Shown: positions 1 through 11,696 of the stretch, piece after piece
Numbering within the stretch: the stretch's first letter is position 1
Layout: each line of letters starts with the position of its first letter
Made by a program: the position numbers and the translations under genes
The notes under the pieces: generated by a model
The model's database searches: none
What the model was told of the DNA's origin: nothing
The model's input: only the letters and a program-made list of their open reading frames with translations
NCBI GenBank assembly: GCA_026027325.1
Contig: JAMSLZ010000018.1
Coordinates: 310,001-374,000, forward strand
Length of the DNA stretch: 64,000 nucleotides
Direction of reading: 5' to 3'
Source: Actinomucor elegans
Taxonomy: Eukaryota > Mucoromycota > Mucoromycetes > Mucorales > Mucoraceae

Positions 1-2750
1 CTAATATGCTTCGCCTCAGGAGTGTGCATAACTAGGAGCACATTTGTTTAGGGGCAAAGTTAACTTCTTGGATATATAACTTGATCTTATTTTTGATTTT
101 TGTTATTCTTTATCAGACGAGTAATAATGGCTCCAAGCTCAATTGTTTCTTTTAACCCAAGAGCTGTATCAAACTATACTACTTGTTCTACATCCGAATG
201 TGTAAAAACGGCTCAGTCGATTTTGGATGATATCGATCTTAATGTTGATCCATGTTCTGATTTTTACCAATACACTTGTAATTATGTACATTTGAAGTAT
301 TTATCATACAAACTAACATACGAGTACCGTAGGTGGCAGTTGGTTAAATAAAGCTGTTATACCAGAAGATCGTTCTTGTATGTACATCCTTATTTATTTC
401 TAAACATTTATCTAACTTTCATTCTTAGATATCGGTAAACTGGAACGAGCAGATAATAGCAATGCAGAATTATTGCGTACAATCTTGGAAGGCACTTATG
501 AAGATGCCTATAAGGATCTTTTGAGTACAGATGAAGGTTTCCACCGAGAAGAAGAAGCTGCTATTGACAAGGAAAATTTTGATACCATGCAAAGTTACTA
601 CAATTTATGCTTAGACAGTCAGCGTATTGACTCACTTGGTCCCACTCCTATCTACGAGAACATTGCTAACATTGAGAATGTATTGTTCCCAGTTAAGGAT
701 GCCGAGGAAGTATTTACTAGCAACGCCACTCCTGCTCTCAGTAAGGTCTTGGCTTTCTTCTCCAAGAACGGCATTGGTTCCTTGAACTCCATTTATATTG
801 ATGCCGATGATAAGAACCCATCTATGAATGCCATTCTCTTTGATCAAGTATCTCTTGGGTTGCCTTCCAAAGAGTATTACGAGGATGCCGATACCTTGAA
901 AAAGTATCAAGCTGGCTTGAACGATGTGCTTTACAAAGTACTCGGTGACTATTCAAATGGTACCGAAGATGCGGCTTTTCGTGCCAAGGAAAGTCAGCGA
1001 AACTCTTTCACGCTTTGGTCAAAAGAAAAGATCGCTGCTGCAGTTGATCGATACATAGCCTTTGAAACGCAATTAGCCAACATATCCATCAAAAAGTAAT
1101 TATTTAATTTAACCTACGTAAACTGCATACCAAACCTTTTCTTTCTGTAATAGTGAAGATTTGCAAGATCCTGTCAAACTGTATAATCCAACTTCAGTTT
1201 CTGAGTTCCAGTCTCGCAACTCTTTGATTGACTGGACTTCTCTCTTGAGCTCTATTCTTCCGATTGACATCAACACAGTTAGCACCATCATCGACAGAAC
1301 ACCTGAATATTATCAACGCCTTCAAGAGTTACTCTCTAGCCGCCAGGTCACACTCCAGACTTTACAAGAGTACTTTGTGGTTCTCTATGTAAGTGAGCAC
1401 ATCTATTCCTTGGACTCTACATCACGAGCTGCTCAGAGGAAGATGGAGGGTGATATCTCCAGCGGTACCTCTACCGAACAACCTCGCTGGAGACAATGTG
1501 TCGGCTATACTAGCAGTACATTCTCCGATTCCTTGGGCCGTTACTACACATTGAAAAAGTTTGGCAGCGAAAATGAAAGAAAAAAGGCCGAAGCCTTTTT
1601 GGTTTCGATTCATAAAGCTTGGTTAGATCGTTTACCAAATATCGAATGGCTTGATGATCAAACAAGAGCCAAGGCTGTAGAAAAGGTATACTCTTTATAT
1701 TAATTCGCTCCTTTTTGTATTAAACAGCTAGTAGGTTAATTTGATTAAACATAAAGTCGGATATAGCATCATATCACCTGATATTAGAAAGCCCAGCTCC
1801 ATCAAGGCTTATTATGATGGTGCGCACGTTAACACAACTAGTTTCTTTGATACACAGCTTTCGATCGGCTTATGGTCCATCAATAAAATGTGGCAAAAGA
1901 CTGGTAAAGAGGTTGATAAAGACGAATGGTTCATGTCTCCTCAGACAGTCAATGCTTATTACGCCCCCAATGTGAATGAAATCGCCATCCCTGCTGGTAT
2001 CCTGCAAGCGCCTTTCTATGATGCGTCTTTCCTTCAGTCCCTCAATTTCGGTGGTATCGGTATGGTCATTGGCCATGAAATAACAGTAAGTACATATCAC
2101 TATATAGATGATCCAGTCTCTCATAACACTCTTTTTTGTTTATAAAGCATGCTTTTGATAGCTCTGGAAGAAAGTATGACGGTGAAGGCCATCTGACCGA
2201 TTGGTGGACAAACGAAACCTCTGCTAAATTTGAAGAGAGCACAAACTGCTTTATTGATCAATACAGCAAGTTTAACGTTACTGGTCCCGATAATAAACCT
2301 GTGTTTGTCAACGGAAAAGTAAGCTTCACTATAAACCCAGGCATGCAGTATCTAATTGATTTCATAGTTAACTTTAGGTGAAAACTTGGCTGATAATGGT
2401 GGTGTCTCTGCTTCTTTAGCTGCTTACCAAGCTTTGGTTGCCTCTGAACCTGATCAAGTTTTGCCCGGATTAGAACAACTATCACCTGAAGCTTTGTTTT
2501 TCATCAACTTTGGCCGCACTTGGTGCACAAAGGAGAGACCTCAATCGGCTTTGGGATCGGTAATGTGATTTCGTACTATTGTAAAACTTGTTTACTGATG
2601 CATAATATATAATAGATCTTGACTGACCCTCATTCACCTCCAAACGCTCGTGTCAATGGTGTGGTTCAGAACAGTGAAGCGTTTGCAAAAACGTTCAATT
2701 GCCCTGCAGGCAGCCCCATGAACCCTGTCAAGAAATGTACTATATGGTAG
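1..2750 (+). CDS. M13 family (neprilysin/ECE-like) zinc metallopeptidase, 5' partial
   Basis: M13 peptidases are type II membrane ectoenzymes that cleave oligopeptides. Visible exons are 117-277, 333-377, 429-1095, 1154-1685, 1735-2085, 2148-2318, 2368-2559 and 2616-2750, all in phase, about 750 codons. The N-terminal peptidase_M13_N part starts with the [15 protein letters not shown] block. The zinc motif HEITH is split by an intron: HEIT ends exon 5 (2074-2085) and the second His opens exon 6 (2148). The third ligand and its Asp lie in GENLADNGG after 2376. The end has the family's CPxGSPMNP and CTIW terminal motifs. Upstream, positions 1-23 read as a hydrophobic stretch (LICFASG) that may be the end of a transmembrane exon joined through a weak donor at 24; the true start is outside the window. 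An AATAAA-like signal follows near 2803. Family assignment is secure; the first exon is not. Confidence 0.93.
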
Positions 2751-3522
2751 ACTCGTCCCTGGCATTTCATTTAATGTACAGTTTAATATATACATTAATT
2801 CTAAATAAACTTTGTTAATGAAGTCTGTATTTTATCATCTTATGCGCGTTAGTTTAAGCCTTTTGAACAATAATATGGCGCATAATTCTATTGCCAGGTG
2901 TCGAATCCTGTTTGTGCTTGACAGTATCTACAAGCTAAACTGATTTGGGATATGCATATTGACTTTACGACTACAGCATATTTTTTGAACATAAAAAATT
3001 CTATAGTGTATTGGAGCTTATCTATGCCACTATACCATAGTAATAGATAGTATCAGGCTTAAAAAAAACCGCTTTCAAACAGGTCACTTTAGCCAATACA
3101 TTTAGAATCTATGATGACAAGAGCACCTCATATATCATGGAGGTCTTGCGATCCAAACCCAATAGCACGATAGCTGGCTATTATAAGCATCGGAATCCTC
3201 CTTGATCTATATGGATGCCATCATTGTGAACTCACTTCCTTGTGCTTTGGCAGTACATCTTGCCTAATATGAATTATTTTAAAGCTTTGATTTGTTCAAT
3301 AGGTCCTGTTGAACAAATCATTTCTTGCCTTCAACTCGTTTGTAAAAAAAAAAAAAAGGACATAATCAATCAAGTAGAGACAGAATTGATAGATTCTTTG
3401 TATTCAAACCCTTTCACCTGATATCAAAATGATTATAAAAATTTGAAGTATTCGGTGGCACGTATCTTCACTTTTCTACTAAAATCAATCATCAACAAAT
3501 ATCCTTTCAATACCTGGTGCCT
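2751..3522. other. Intergenic spacer
   Basis: No convincing gene. It holds the 3' UTR of the peptidase gene and the promoter of the AT-hook gene, with an A tract at about 3344-3357. A T-arm-like word near 2893 lacks the other tRNA arms. Confidence 0.6.
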
Positions 3523-4442
3523 ATGTACAATAATAATAAGAGTAATCACCAGTGCCATTACTATGATTTCAGCGAAGATTACATATACTCTCAAGCACAG
3601 TATTATCCAAGAGGAATCAAAATACCCCCACCAAATAATACCACCTGCAGCACCAACAATGACTATGGAAATATTTACGATGATATACTAAGTTTTACAA
3701 GCGGTAGCGCCTGTATAAACCTACTGCACATCCATATCAATCTAATCATAGCAATGTTATTTTAATAGATAGCGATATTAACCTGTACCCAATGTCTCAT
3801 CAAGATCAATACAAAATGGATGATGATCCTATGAAGGATCAGCAATTCATGGCCTTTCTATCGTCCGTTTCAACAAGCGAATTCGCCTTACGCACTTCAT
3901 CGCCACCAGTTCTTCTTTTTCAAGATTACGATCCTCAGTCGACCGACCCACAATGTTTTGGCCTGCCTTGCTCTTCAACCTCATCCAACATGAAAAGCCC
4001 CATCAAAAAGAAACACATATCAGTGAATAGCAAAAAGCAAACACCTGCAAAGCTAGGTCAATGCGAACATCCGAAACATATTCTTTACCGACAGGAAAAA
4101 TATACACTATTGCCTTCCTGTAGCCCAGAGGAAACATCCATGATGAAAACAGTGCCTCGTCGTGGAAGACCACCCAAAGGGAGCAAGACAACAGAGCTTT
4201 ATCCTCTATCACCGTCTATTTCCAAAGACAATAACAACGGCGGCTTTGATTTATCCTACCCATACCCTATTGTTGAATTGACAGTCAGGCCTTTGCCTCG
4301 AAGGTTAGAAGCGGTGGTCGGAAGGTCGAATGTTAAAGTGTGTCTGACATGCCTTAAAAGATCAGATACAGACCCCGACTACTTAAAAGATCGACGTTAT
4401 ATCGGCCCACAGCAGATGTTGAAAAGGACGAAAAAATCTTGA
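3523..4442 (+). CDS. AT-hook motif protein, probable nuclear regulator
   Basis: Two exons, 3523-3703 and 3769-4442, joined by a 65-nt intron give 284 aa. The join is in phase and continues an Asn/Tyr-rich N-terminus into an acidic segment. The product has an AT-hook-like motif PRRGRPPKGSK (minor-groove DNA binding) in the middle, preceded by a lysine-rich stretch, and ends with a CLTC pair and a basic tail. No complete zinc finger can be counted, because only one CxxC is present. A DNA-associated role is inferred from the AT hook and the basic patches; no family is recognised. The start ATG at 3523 is the first in a reading frame that stays open back to 3439, so a further 5' exon is possible. 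A single-exon model starting at 3792 would lose the conserved-looking first exon. Confidence 0.6.
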
Positions 4443-5317
4443 ATAATAAAACATTGTTGACTTACAGGATAGTCTATTTTATTCATTTTTTCTTTTGATC
4501 ACTCAATTTTTCTAACATATACTACTCTTTTGAGGATATACAAAATATCATTATTGATGCATAGTAGCTAATTAACGCAATAATTGGCCCTCAATTAAGT
4601 GTTTCATCCCGTCATGTATGTTGGTGCAGACTATTCTTTCATTCATTAAGAGCTGGTATACGTCTTTAAGGATTATAATATGTCGGACAGGATGCATAAA
4701 AGTATTACTAGTCAGTCGCTTAATCTACCAGCCGAAGTCTTCCCGCTTTGAATTTGATAATTCGAGCCTCTTTCCTCAGCTTTTTTCTTGTTTATGCTGC
4801 GATTGACGAATTATAAGATCATATCGTGGTTAAAGGTAATAAAGAAAGCTAAGATTGTGGTAATAAGGATGATAGACAACATATACGTGGAATTCCTATT
4901 ATGATGAGTTTCCACATTGCATTCCTGGGTTTCTAGAATGGTTATAAACTACAGCAATACTTCCTACCAACCGATGAGCCACACTCGCTTATAATAGCAG
5001 TGATGTTTAAGAACTAAACCAAGGCAACGAACCACTGTTAATGGAAGCAAGGACCCATAGTATCAAACAAAGACTAAAGAAAATATAACATTTCAAAAAT
5101 AAGGGTCTACTGGTTTACTTTGTCTATCCAATCAAAGAAACAAAGCTCGTTTTCGTTGAGGGGTGCAGTCCAGCATAATTTGACATGAAATTTTGTATTG
5201 ACAAAGAAAGAAAAAAAAATATAGAATTTTTTGTTTAATCCCAGTAGCCCAATCAAAGCACTTGGAATTGACTCTTGCAACTTAAATGACAAAAGGGTAT
5301 GTCTTTTTTTTTTATTA
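4443..5317. other. Intergenic spacer between convergent genes
   Basis: AT-rich spacer between the 3' ends of the AT-hook gene and the DeSI-like gene. Short ORFs here have no recognisable features. Nothing else seen. Confidence 0.6.
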
Positions 5318-6329
5318 TCAATTGTTTTCTTCAGGAAAGATGATCCCTTGAAACTTTGAAATAGGTGTATGATAAGTTGTATGCCCTACCAATCTTTCTT
5401 GACTGCTATTTCTGCCTTCATGTGTGCTATAGGTGTAATTTGATCTGGTACGTCTACTTGATAGCAGTGATATAGTAGATGATCTTCTGGAAGGTATTAA
5501 ATCCTCATCTTCCTCTTCTGTATGTCGATTAGACCTCGCTTGTGTTTCTTGCTCATGCACCTCTTGCTCTGCTTCTTGTTCAAATTCGGGTGGTTGAATC
5601 CAATCCCACGGTACAACACAAGGAAACATGTTACCTAATTTGGCTGCACGATTGATCCAAGTCGGTATGGCTTTGTTATTCAGCCTCAAAACGAATTCTT
5701 CAGTGAAATGATTGCAATTTCGCGTTAGCAAGTTGTAAGAAGGCCCAGTGAATTCATCTGATAGTTCAACGAGTAGTTCTTCTACTTGTTTCTCGGTTAG
5801 ATCTGTCACCCCCATGTTATATGTTCGTCTTTGATGAGTTAGTCAACCGTCAAGACATTTGTATTCTCAGTGAATCTCACTTTAATGATAGTTCTGGAAT
5901 GCCGATCTTTGGTTCTACAACAAATACACCAGTAACGTTTGGTATATCATGTCCACCAAAGCAGTATTCCTTTCCTCCTATCTCGACGCCTGAATGAAAT
6001 ACTCCTATAGATCTGATCTGAGTATGCGGCTTCCTTTTTTTAAAACCAAGCGGTTTTCTTTTACCGACGCCTAATGCATAATATCCAAACTGAGTAATGT
6101 AATTAGGTTGAATCTATATAATGCAATCAGATAAGCTTGTTTTCGAATAGTCTCGAGTGAAAACTTATTACCATGTCATACACATTGACGTAAACTGTTG
6201 AATTTACATGTATAATGAAATGGTTGTTAGATTGTTATTTTATATAATTTTATATCAATTACCTGATTGTTTGGAAGAATTCTCGGGATCGACGTTATTA
6301 TTAATAGCGTTATAAATGTATCCAAGCAT
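5318..6329 (-). CDS. PPPDE/DeSI-type papain-fold thiol peptidase
   Basis: PPPDE proteins are cysteine peptidases of the deSUMOylating/deubiquitinating isopeptidase (DeSI) group. Five exons on the complement: 6263-6329, 6172-6194 (23-nt microexon), 6065-6113, 5881-6004 and 5318-5828, 257 aa. The microexon encodes the opening strand VYVNVYDM. Removing a 60-nt intron (6005-6064) restores the family motif GVFHSGVEIGG, with catalytic His about residue 50. The catalytic Cys lies in LLTRNCNHF (about residue 126), followed by the AIPTWINRAAKLG helix that typifies the family. The last 90 residues are acidic then Ser/Arg-rich, likely disordered, and outside the peptidase domain. SUMO versus ubiquitin preference cannot be told from sequence. 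Confidence 0.88.
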
Positions 6330-6705
6330 CTCGTAATAGTTTATTGAAAGTAATAGCAAGTCCGCTTTATTAAAAAAAAAAAGAAAAAGAAAAAAGAGAA
6401 CAAAAGAAATGTAATAAATAAAAGCACGTTGCGTGAGTGCGTGCACTGGGCTTGAAAAACTGTCCAAAGACAGTCTTGCAGATAAATCGTAAGCCTTTCA
6501 TCAAGCGCTGCAAGATCTTGATCCTACAGAATTTAGCTTGAATTATTCCGTTTCAGCTTTTGTTGTTTTATTGTTCCTTAACCCCCTCTGATATCCACCT
6601 TGAGTTAAGGTGGATGTTCATAGAATACTTTAAAGGTTATGAAGACACAATGATACGATAGCCAGAGTGTGTCGATTTTAGTCTTGAAATAACCTTTAAC
6701 GTATC
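6330..6705. other. Short intergenic region (DeSI promoter / HSF 3' UTR)
   Basis: Holds the promoter of the DeSI-like gene and the 3' end of the HSF gene, both on the complement. A purine-rich A/G tract at 6371-6398 lies about 45 nt upstream of the DeSI start. A short inverted repeat around 6597/6607 (CACCTTGAG..TTAAGGTGG) could form a hairpin. Confidence 0.5.
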
Positions 6706-7824
6706 TTATTTTAGTATCAAAAGGTGTTTCTTCCGTCCACTGGAGGCTTCGTCCTCCATTGGATCTTGACTGTACTCGTTTTTTTGAGACTCTATGTTGG
6801 ATCCAAGTACTACAAATGGATGAGTCTACAAGTACTCAGATATACTTGACACTTACATTCATGAATTTTCCTTGGTTTTCTTGTTTCGCTGGTCGAATGG
6901 TAAGATGCTGGTGTTACATAATCATTGAGTAAGGATACATTAATAGCGTGTTTCGAATTTACCTTGTTTTGATTTCAAATACTCAACAGAGGTTAGCAAC
7001 TCATTCAGCACCTAAACATAACATAAGCAATAGAACTGTGCTAATAAAACACGAGCTTACTTCTTGTTGGTTTTCAATTACTGATTTCAAATACTGCACT
7101 TCTTTTGATGTATGGTCCAATTTGGATTCCAAACTGCCTGTTGTGTCTTGTAATTGAGTTAAAGTTTCTTGTACGACAGGATTTGAAGGGTTGCTGGTAG
7201 ACGATCCAGAAGACTCTGCGGAAGGCGGTACTTCGTATTCAGGGCTTACTGAAGGAATGATATCCATAGCACTCGAGTATCGTATCTGCGGTATCAATCG
7301 ATTTCTAGGTGGTTTTCTTCGTATTTTATGAAGCTTATCGAATCCTGCTTTATTGAAACAAGGATGTTTAAAGTCCCAACGTTGTGTTTGGTTATCACTG
7401 CCACTTTCTTCGTCGTTGTTGCTTTCGTTTACTTTATGAAAGTCATACACTATCATAGAGCCGCGTGAATACACGTTTCAATTGATTATCCAACTTACTA
7501 TTCAGTTGTCTAACAAAACTCGACCAGTTGCAGTGTTTAAAGTAACGTGGTAATACGACTCTTGAAAATTCTGTATTGTTGAATACTGTAAACTGATCTC
7601 CTGAGCTAGTCCAAGCTATTAGGTCCTGCGTACTTTCATCATCTACCATTCTATGAATTAATGTTAGACATGGATCCAAGAAAAGATACTTGTAAGTCTT
7701 ACGAGAATAATTTTGAAATGAATGCTGCATTTCGTGTCGTAGTCACTCTAAAAAAACGTTCAACAAAACCATGTTTAGGTTGCGACTTTTTTGCAACTTG
7801 ATTCGTATTTTGCCTTTGCGCCAT
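6706..7824 (-). CDS. Heat-shock-factor-type transcription factor
   Basis: HSF-family regulators bind nGAAn repeats as trimers. Six exons on the complement: 7703-7824, 7499-7650, 7061-7449, 6963-7011, 6857-6907 and 6706-6809, 288 aa. The winged-helix DNA-binding domain covers about residues 18-110: it opens with AAFISKLFSMVDDES (restored by removing a 52-nt intron), contains the recognition-helix block NWSSFVRQLNMYDFHKV (joined across a second intron) and ends at WDFKHPCF. Residues about 165-240 form a heptad-like coiled coil matching the HR-A/B trimerisation region, then a short basic tail. The start at 7824 opens the frame running straight into the domain. At 288 aa it is short for a fungal Hsf1 and has no obvious long activation domain, so it may be an Hsf1 paralogue or an Sfl1/Skn7-like relative. 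Confidence 0.88.
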
Positions 7825-9059
7825 CGGAAGAAGAGTTGTGAAACAGCTCAAAGCAAACGTTTCTCTTTTGTTTATCGAAGCTTCTTGAATTTGTTCTATG
7901 CGTTATGAGGTAAAAAGAAAAAAAAAAAGAAAAAAGAAAAAAAGAATTTTGGAGTTTATAAAGGTATGTGACTCCAAAATATTGGGATTTCTCGCCCGAG
8001 AAAGTCCACTGTTGGTAGATCAACGTATTCCATCGCAACGTTCATATCCATAACGCGTAAATATTCCATTCCCAAAGGCCAATCTGGTCCCTAGAGGACG
8101 GCAGTATATATATGTCAGGCATTGATCTATACTAATAGCAGGACAGTGATGGTGATATATTCGATATAGTTAGCTTCAAGTCAACGTCTGCATTAACGAT
8201 GCCCAAGCCCTGTTCTTGGGATTAAAATAAGCTATAAAGCCGGATAGAACCATAGTCTGGCCACTCTACCAGTTCAAAAGTACGTCAAATAAGCTCTAGT
8301 ATGTATAAGATTGATTAAAACGCGTGCATCAGTACAGAGCTTTTCATGCGACCTAAAAGCACCGCCTTGATGACGTGTCTTTGAAAACTTTCTACTAATA
8401 ACAATCTTTTTATTAGTCCACTTGCAAAAGGATAGAAACAAAGATCAATTTGATTGTTGTAGATATTTTGTAACACAAGGCGATCGTATAAAATCGGTTT
8501 TGACTATATGCATATGCATATAAAGGAACTATCTGGTGAAATACTCTGAGAAAGAGAAGAGTGTTCATCTTTTAATCAAACAATGTTTTTTGATTTTTGC
8601 CTGACTGATATGAGTATATATATGTGTATTTTAAACAGGTTTTCTTTATTCAGGGTGTATTTTCTCGGTATTCAACCTGAATTTTCTAAAACATAGGTCA
8701 CAAGGTAATACGACTGCATTCAGAAGAGTTTATTTTTCTTAAACTGTATCTTTGGCCTGGTTTCAATTTTTAATGGTGGCTGGTAGAGGCCATTTGATCT
8801 TGTGTATTATGCAAGCTTGTAGCTCAAGCATCTTAGCCTTAAATCCTAAATCATTCGCCCCGAAGAATATTTACTGTTTCAAACACTAGTTGCACTTATC
8901 TAGATATGAATATACTAGCTAGTTTATCAATCATACGAGTGTAAGCTTGGAGGAGATTCTACATCCATGGTACTGTTAGTACTCATTGACTATATGGATG
9001 TGGTGTCTATACATTACTACTTGATTATATATATGTAGTTATTTCAAGTAGCTGTCTCT

Positions 9060-9112
9060 CTATACTCATGGGAAGCATTGTTTGTGGATATCAGTCGAGA
9101 AATCCATAGATA
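9060..9112 (+). repeat. Dispersed ~75-bp element, partial copy
   Basis: Right half of the element: ATATCAGTCGAGAAATCCAT aligns with the consensus core GAGATCGATCGAGAGATC. Lies about 185 bp before the next copy. Confidence 0.4.
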
Positions 9113-9227
9113 GACAGATGAAATAATACTGTTTATATAAAATACATGGCATTTATCATTTATCCCTAGTGGCTTAAACATATATTCATGTTGCCGCGTA
9201 TAAACAAAAACTTAGTGGAGTTAGTAT

Positions 9228-9300
9228 TTTATTCTGGGCATAAGTGTACATCATATGAGACGCTAAAACGGGACCAACTGAGGGATCTATGAATCATTCG
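9228..9300 (+). repeat. Dispersed ~75-bp element, degenerate copy
   Basis: Begins ATTCTGGGCATAAG and continues to GAGGGATCTATGAATC, matching both ends of the consensus with several substitutions. Confidence 0.6.
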
Positions 9301-9929
9301 CTCCTGTCGTATATACCTCATTCAGTGCACAATAGAATTCTACTATAGATATTTTATTAATAGACGATTTTATTTAGCAGTACCTTTTTTTTTTTAGTTA
9401 CATCAGAAAATCCGAACACGTTCTAGAAGAATTTAATATTTAAACTATTGCTGGTCAAAATATCTTTGATAGATAAACTTTCGATTTAGTCATACGGTTG
9501 GTGGATCCAAAAATTATGACCTTAAAACAGTCACAACATTTGGTAGTTGTATATATGCAATAAAATTTGAACCTAAGGAATCATTATTGTGGTTTACTCA
9601 AATAAAAAAAAGCAACAGTGTTCGCGTTAGCAGTACCACTAGTAATAATTCTCGATCTATTATAACCCACAGATAGCTAAATGTTCCTGTTAGTCAAAAT
9701 GCTATCAAGAAACAAACATGAGTCCTGTTTACTATGGAAGAAACCTTGGAGATTGATAAAGAATATAATGAGCATAAACTTCAAAAAACTTGGGTGGAAA
9801 TGTGTACCTGGGCTAATTAAAGACCCGTTCTGGATAAATAACCCAATCAAAGAGCTATTAGCAAGTCATTGCAAACTTATCTAAAGCTCGAGATTCTTGA
9901 TCTGATCAAAATTCGACCATTCAGTATGA

Positions 9930-10891
9930 TAGAAGCCAGATATCCACCTTCAGAAGAGAAAACTCATAGAGTTCGTTTTGGATATGCAAGGTGAATCATA
10001 TGGTGTTGATGGAAATGCGTTGAGAGTTTGAGCTGAAATGCTTTGTCGAATGCATCCTGAACTTTTCGAAGATGGTCAAAGAATGACTTTCTCAGCAGAC
10101 TGATTTGAGAGTTTTATGAAGAGACATGAACTCAAATGTTGTTCTATTCTGGCTTCCCGTAAACGAAGAAGCAACTACAGCTTTGATGAAACCAAACTGT
10201 CTTGTTAGAATTCCACTATGGCATCAAGCATTATTACTCGAACCCGAGCACTTGCATGATCAAAACCATCAAGGCAGCATAGGTGGTACTCTGTCTGAAA
10301 GATATTACTAGTCCCTTGCAAAAATCCCAACAAAACAACAACAAAAAGGCAAGTTTTTTTTATTAAACACGGTTATAGGGTATGAAAACCGTTATAGGTG
10401 CATGGAAACAAGTCAGTGAAGAAACAATCAAGCATAGTTACGCTTGCACGGCTTTGCTTGATGAAGGATCTCGAGTTGATGAAGAAGCTGCGATGAATGC
10501 TTATGCTCACGAATCATTGGACTTAAACCAAGAAATTTGTGAATCACTACTTCAATTTGAAATTGAAAATCCTAAAGTTGTTCAAGTTGCCGAAAAATCT
10601 AAAAATTGCAGTATTAGACAATTTAGACATTTCTCTTTCTAGGAAAATGAATGAGAAGTTATCGAAGAAGAGAAAGAGTGCAAAGATGAAGAGAGAACCA
10701 TGACACAAGCTGAACAAGTCAGATTACAGCTTGAAGTATGCAGTACTCTCTTCAAACTTTGCAAACTCAACTATGAGGAGTCAATTAATATAGTTGTTAG
10801 TTTATCAAAGTATAGTAGAAATATTAAGGCAGGAGAGATCAATGGGAGAGCGAAACAATCGTTAGCTACAGCTGCTTTTGGCATATTTTAG
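9930..10891 (+). pseudogene. Decayed CENP-B/Tigger (pogo-like) transposase
   Basis: No intact ORF. In the frame starting at 10032 a CENP-B-type helix-turn-helix end can be read: AEMLCRMHPELF, then an in-frame TGA at 10101, then FESFMKRHELK, which fits the family's W..F..RH pattern. A second in-frame TGA is at 10029. Further on, FDETKL (about 10180) resembles the DETGL motif of the DDE core, and a separate frame at 10382-10642 carries IGAWKQVSEETIKHSY, typical of the C-terminal DDE_1/Tigger region. The last ORF (10700-10891) is Glu-rich and may be the tail. The core between these motifs is too short for a full transposase. Read as a DNA-transposon relic with frameshifts, stops and deletions; element ends were not found. 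Confidence 0.6.
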
Positions 10892-11696
10892 ATTTTGTTG
10901 TTTCGGTAATCCAATTATTATTATTTTACTCCATCCAATGAAAACTCTTCAAAAAACTTGATTTAGTCAAAGGGAGATTTTTTTTTTTTTCATGGCTGAC
11001 TAAATCGAAAGCTGACTGTATGGTTTTATATACAGCTATATTCAGCATACTATAGAGCGTATGTGTGCATTTGGTTATTGTTTTTATATACGATTTTCGA
11101 AAAATGATTGCAAACAAAAAAGAACGTATAGATCTTTAATTAACACTTGTTTCAAAAAAAAAAAAGTAAAATGATCCCTCTACTGCTTATACACAAGCCC
11201 GTCCTGTATAAACCCTGTCAATCCATTTTTCACGTATCAATAGTTTTTTTTTTCGGGCATTTGTGCATGTAGTATGGTGGAGTTCGAAAACCTAAGGAAG
11301 AAATGGTTAAAAAAAAAGAGGAATTATGAATGCAGGTAGCCACAAGGGGAAAACATGGATTCAGAAAACATAAAACAAGCATTAATTCAGTAAACATAGA
11401 ACAAGAACCAAACACGAACGATTATTATAGTCATGTAGTAAGCGTATAATTATTATTCAAAACTGGATGAAAATAATAAAACAAGTTCAAACCAGATGAC
11501 AATCACATCATACTAACAGAGAAAACCTAGTTGCTGGCGATACCTTGCTTGAAAAGTAAATACATATCGTCACTTTGAAGAACCTTTAATCTATCAGCAC
11601 AGCCCTGTCTTTGCTGGTGTAAGCATGTATTTAACCTGACGGTTTCTGTGATACTAAATTTTTTCGTGTCATTGTAATTTTTTCTTTGCTTCAATA
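10892..11696. other. Intergenic spacer
   Basis: AT-rich promoter region of the SWIM gene, with A or T tracts at about 10979-10991 and 11155-11166. No gene recognised. Confidence 0.55.

Larger units (their letters stand above)
7825..9929. other. Long AT-rich intergenic region
   Basis: No supported gene. Holds the HSF promoter with an A/G-rich tract at 7913-7945, and two copies of the dispersed repeat (9060-9112 and 9228-9300). An ORF at 9690-9884 has no recognisable domain; it may belong to the decayed transposon that follows. Confidence 0.55.

Noticed and set aside
2870..2930. tRNA-like T-arm word (CAGGTGTCGAATCCTG)
   Set aside because: No D arm, anticodon arm or acceptor stem could be placed around it.
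6005..6064. Basic insertion KRKPLGFKKRKPH in the DeSI-like protein
   Set aside because: It is an in-phase 60-nt intron; removing it restores the family motif GVFHSGVEI.
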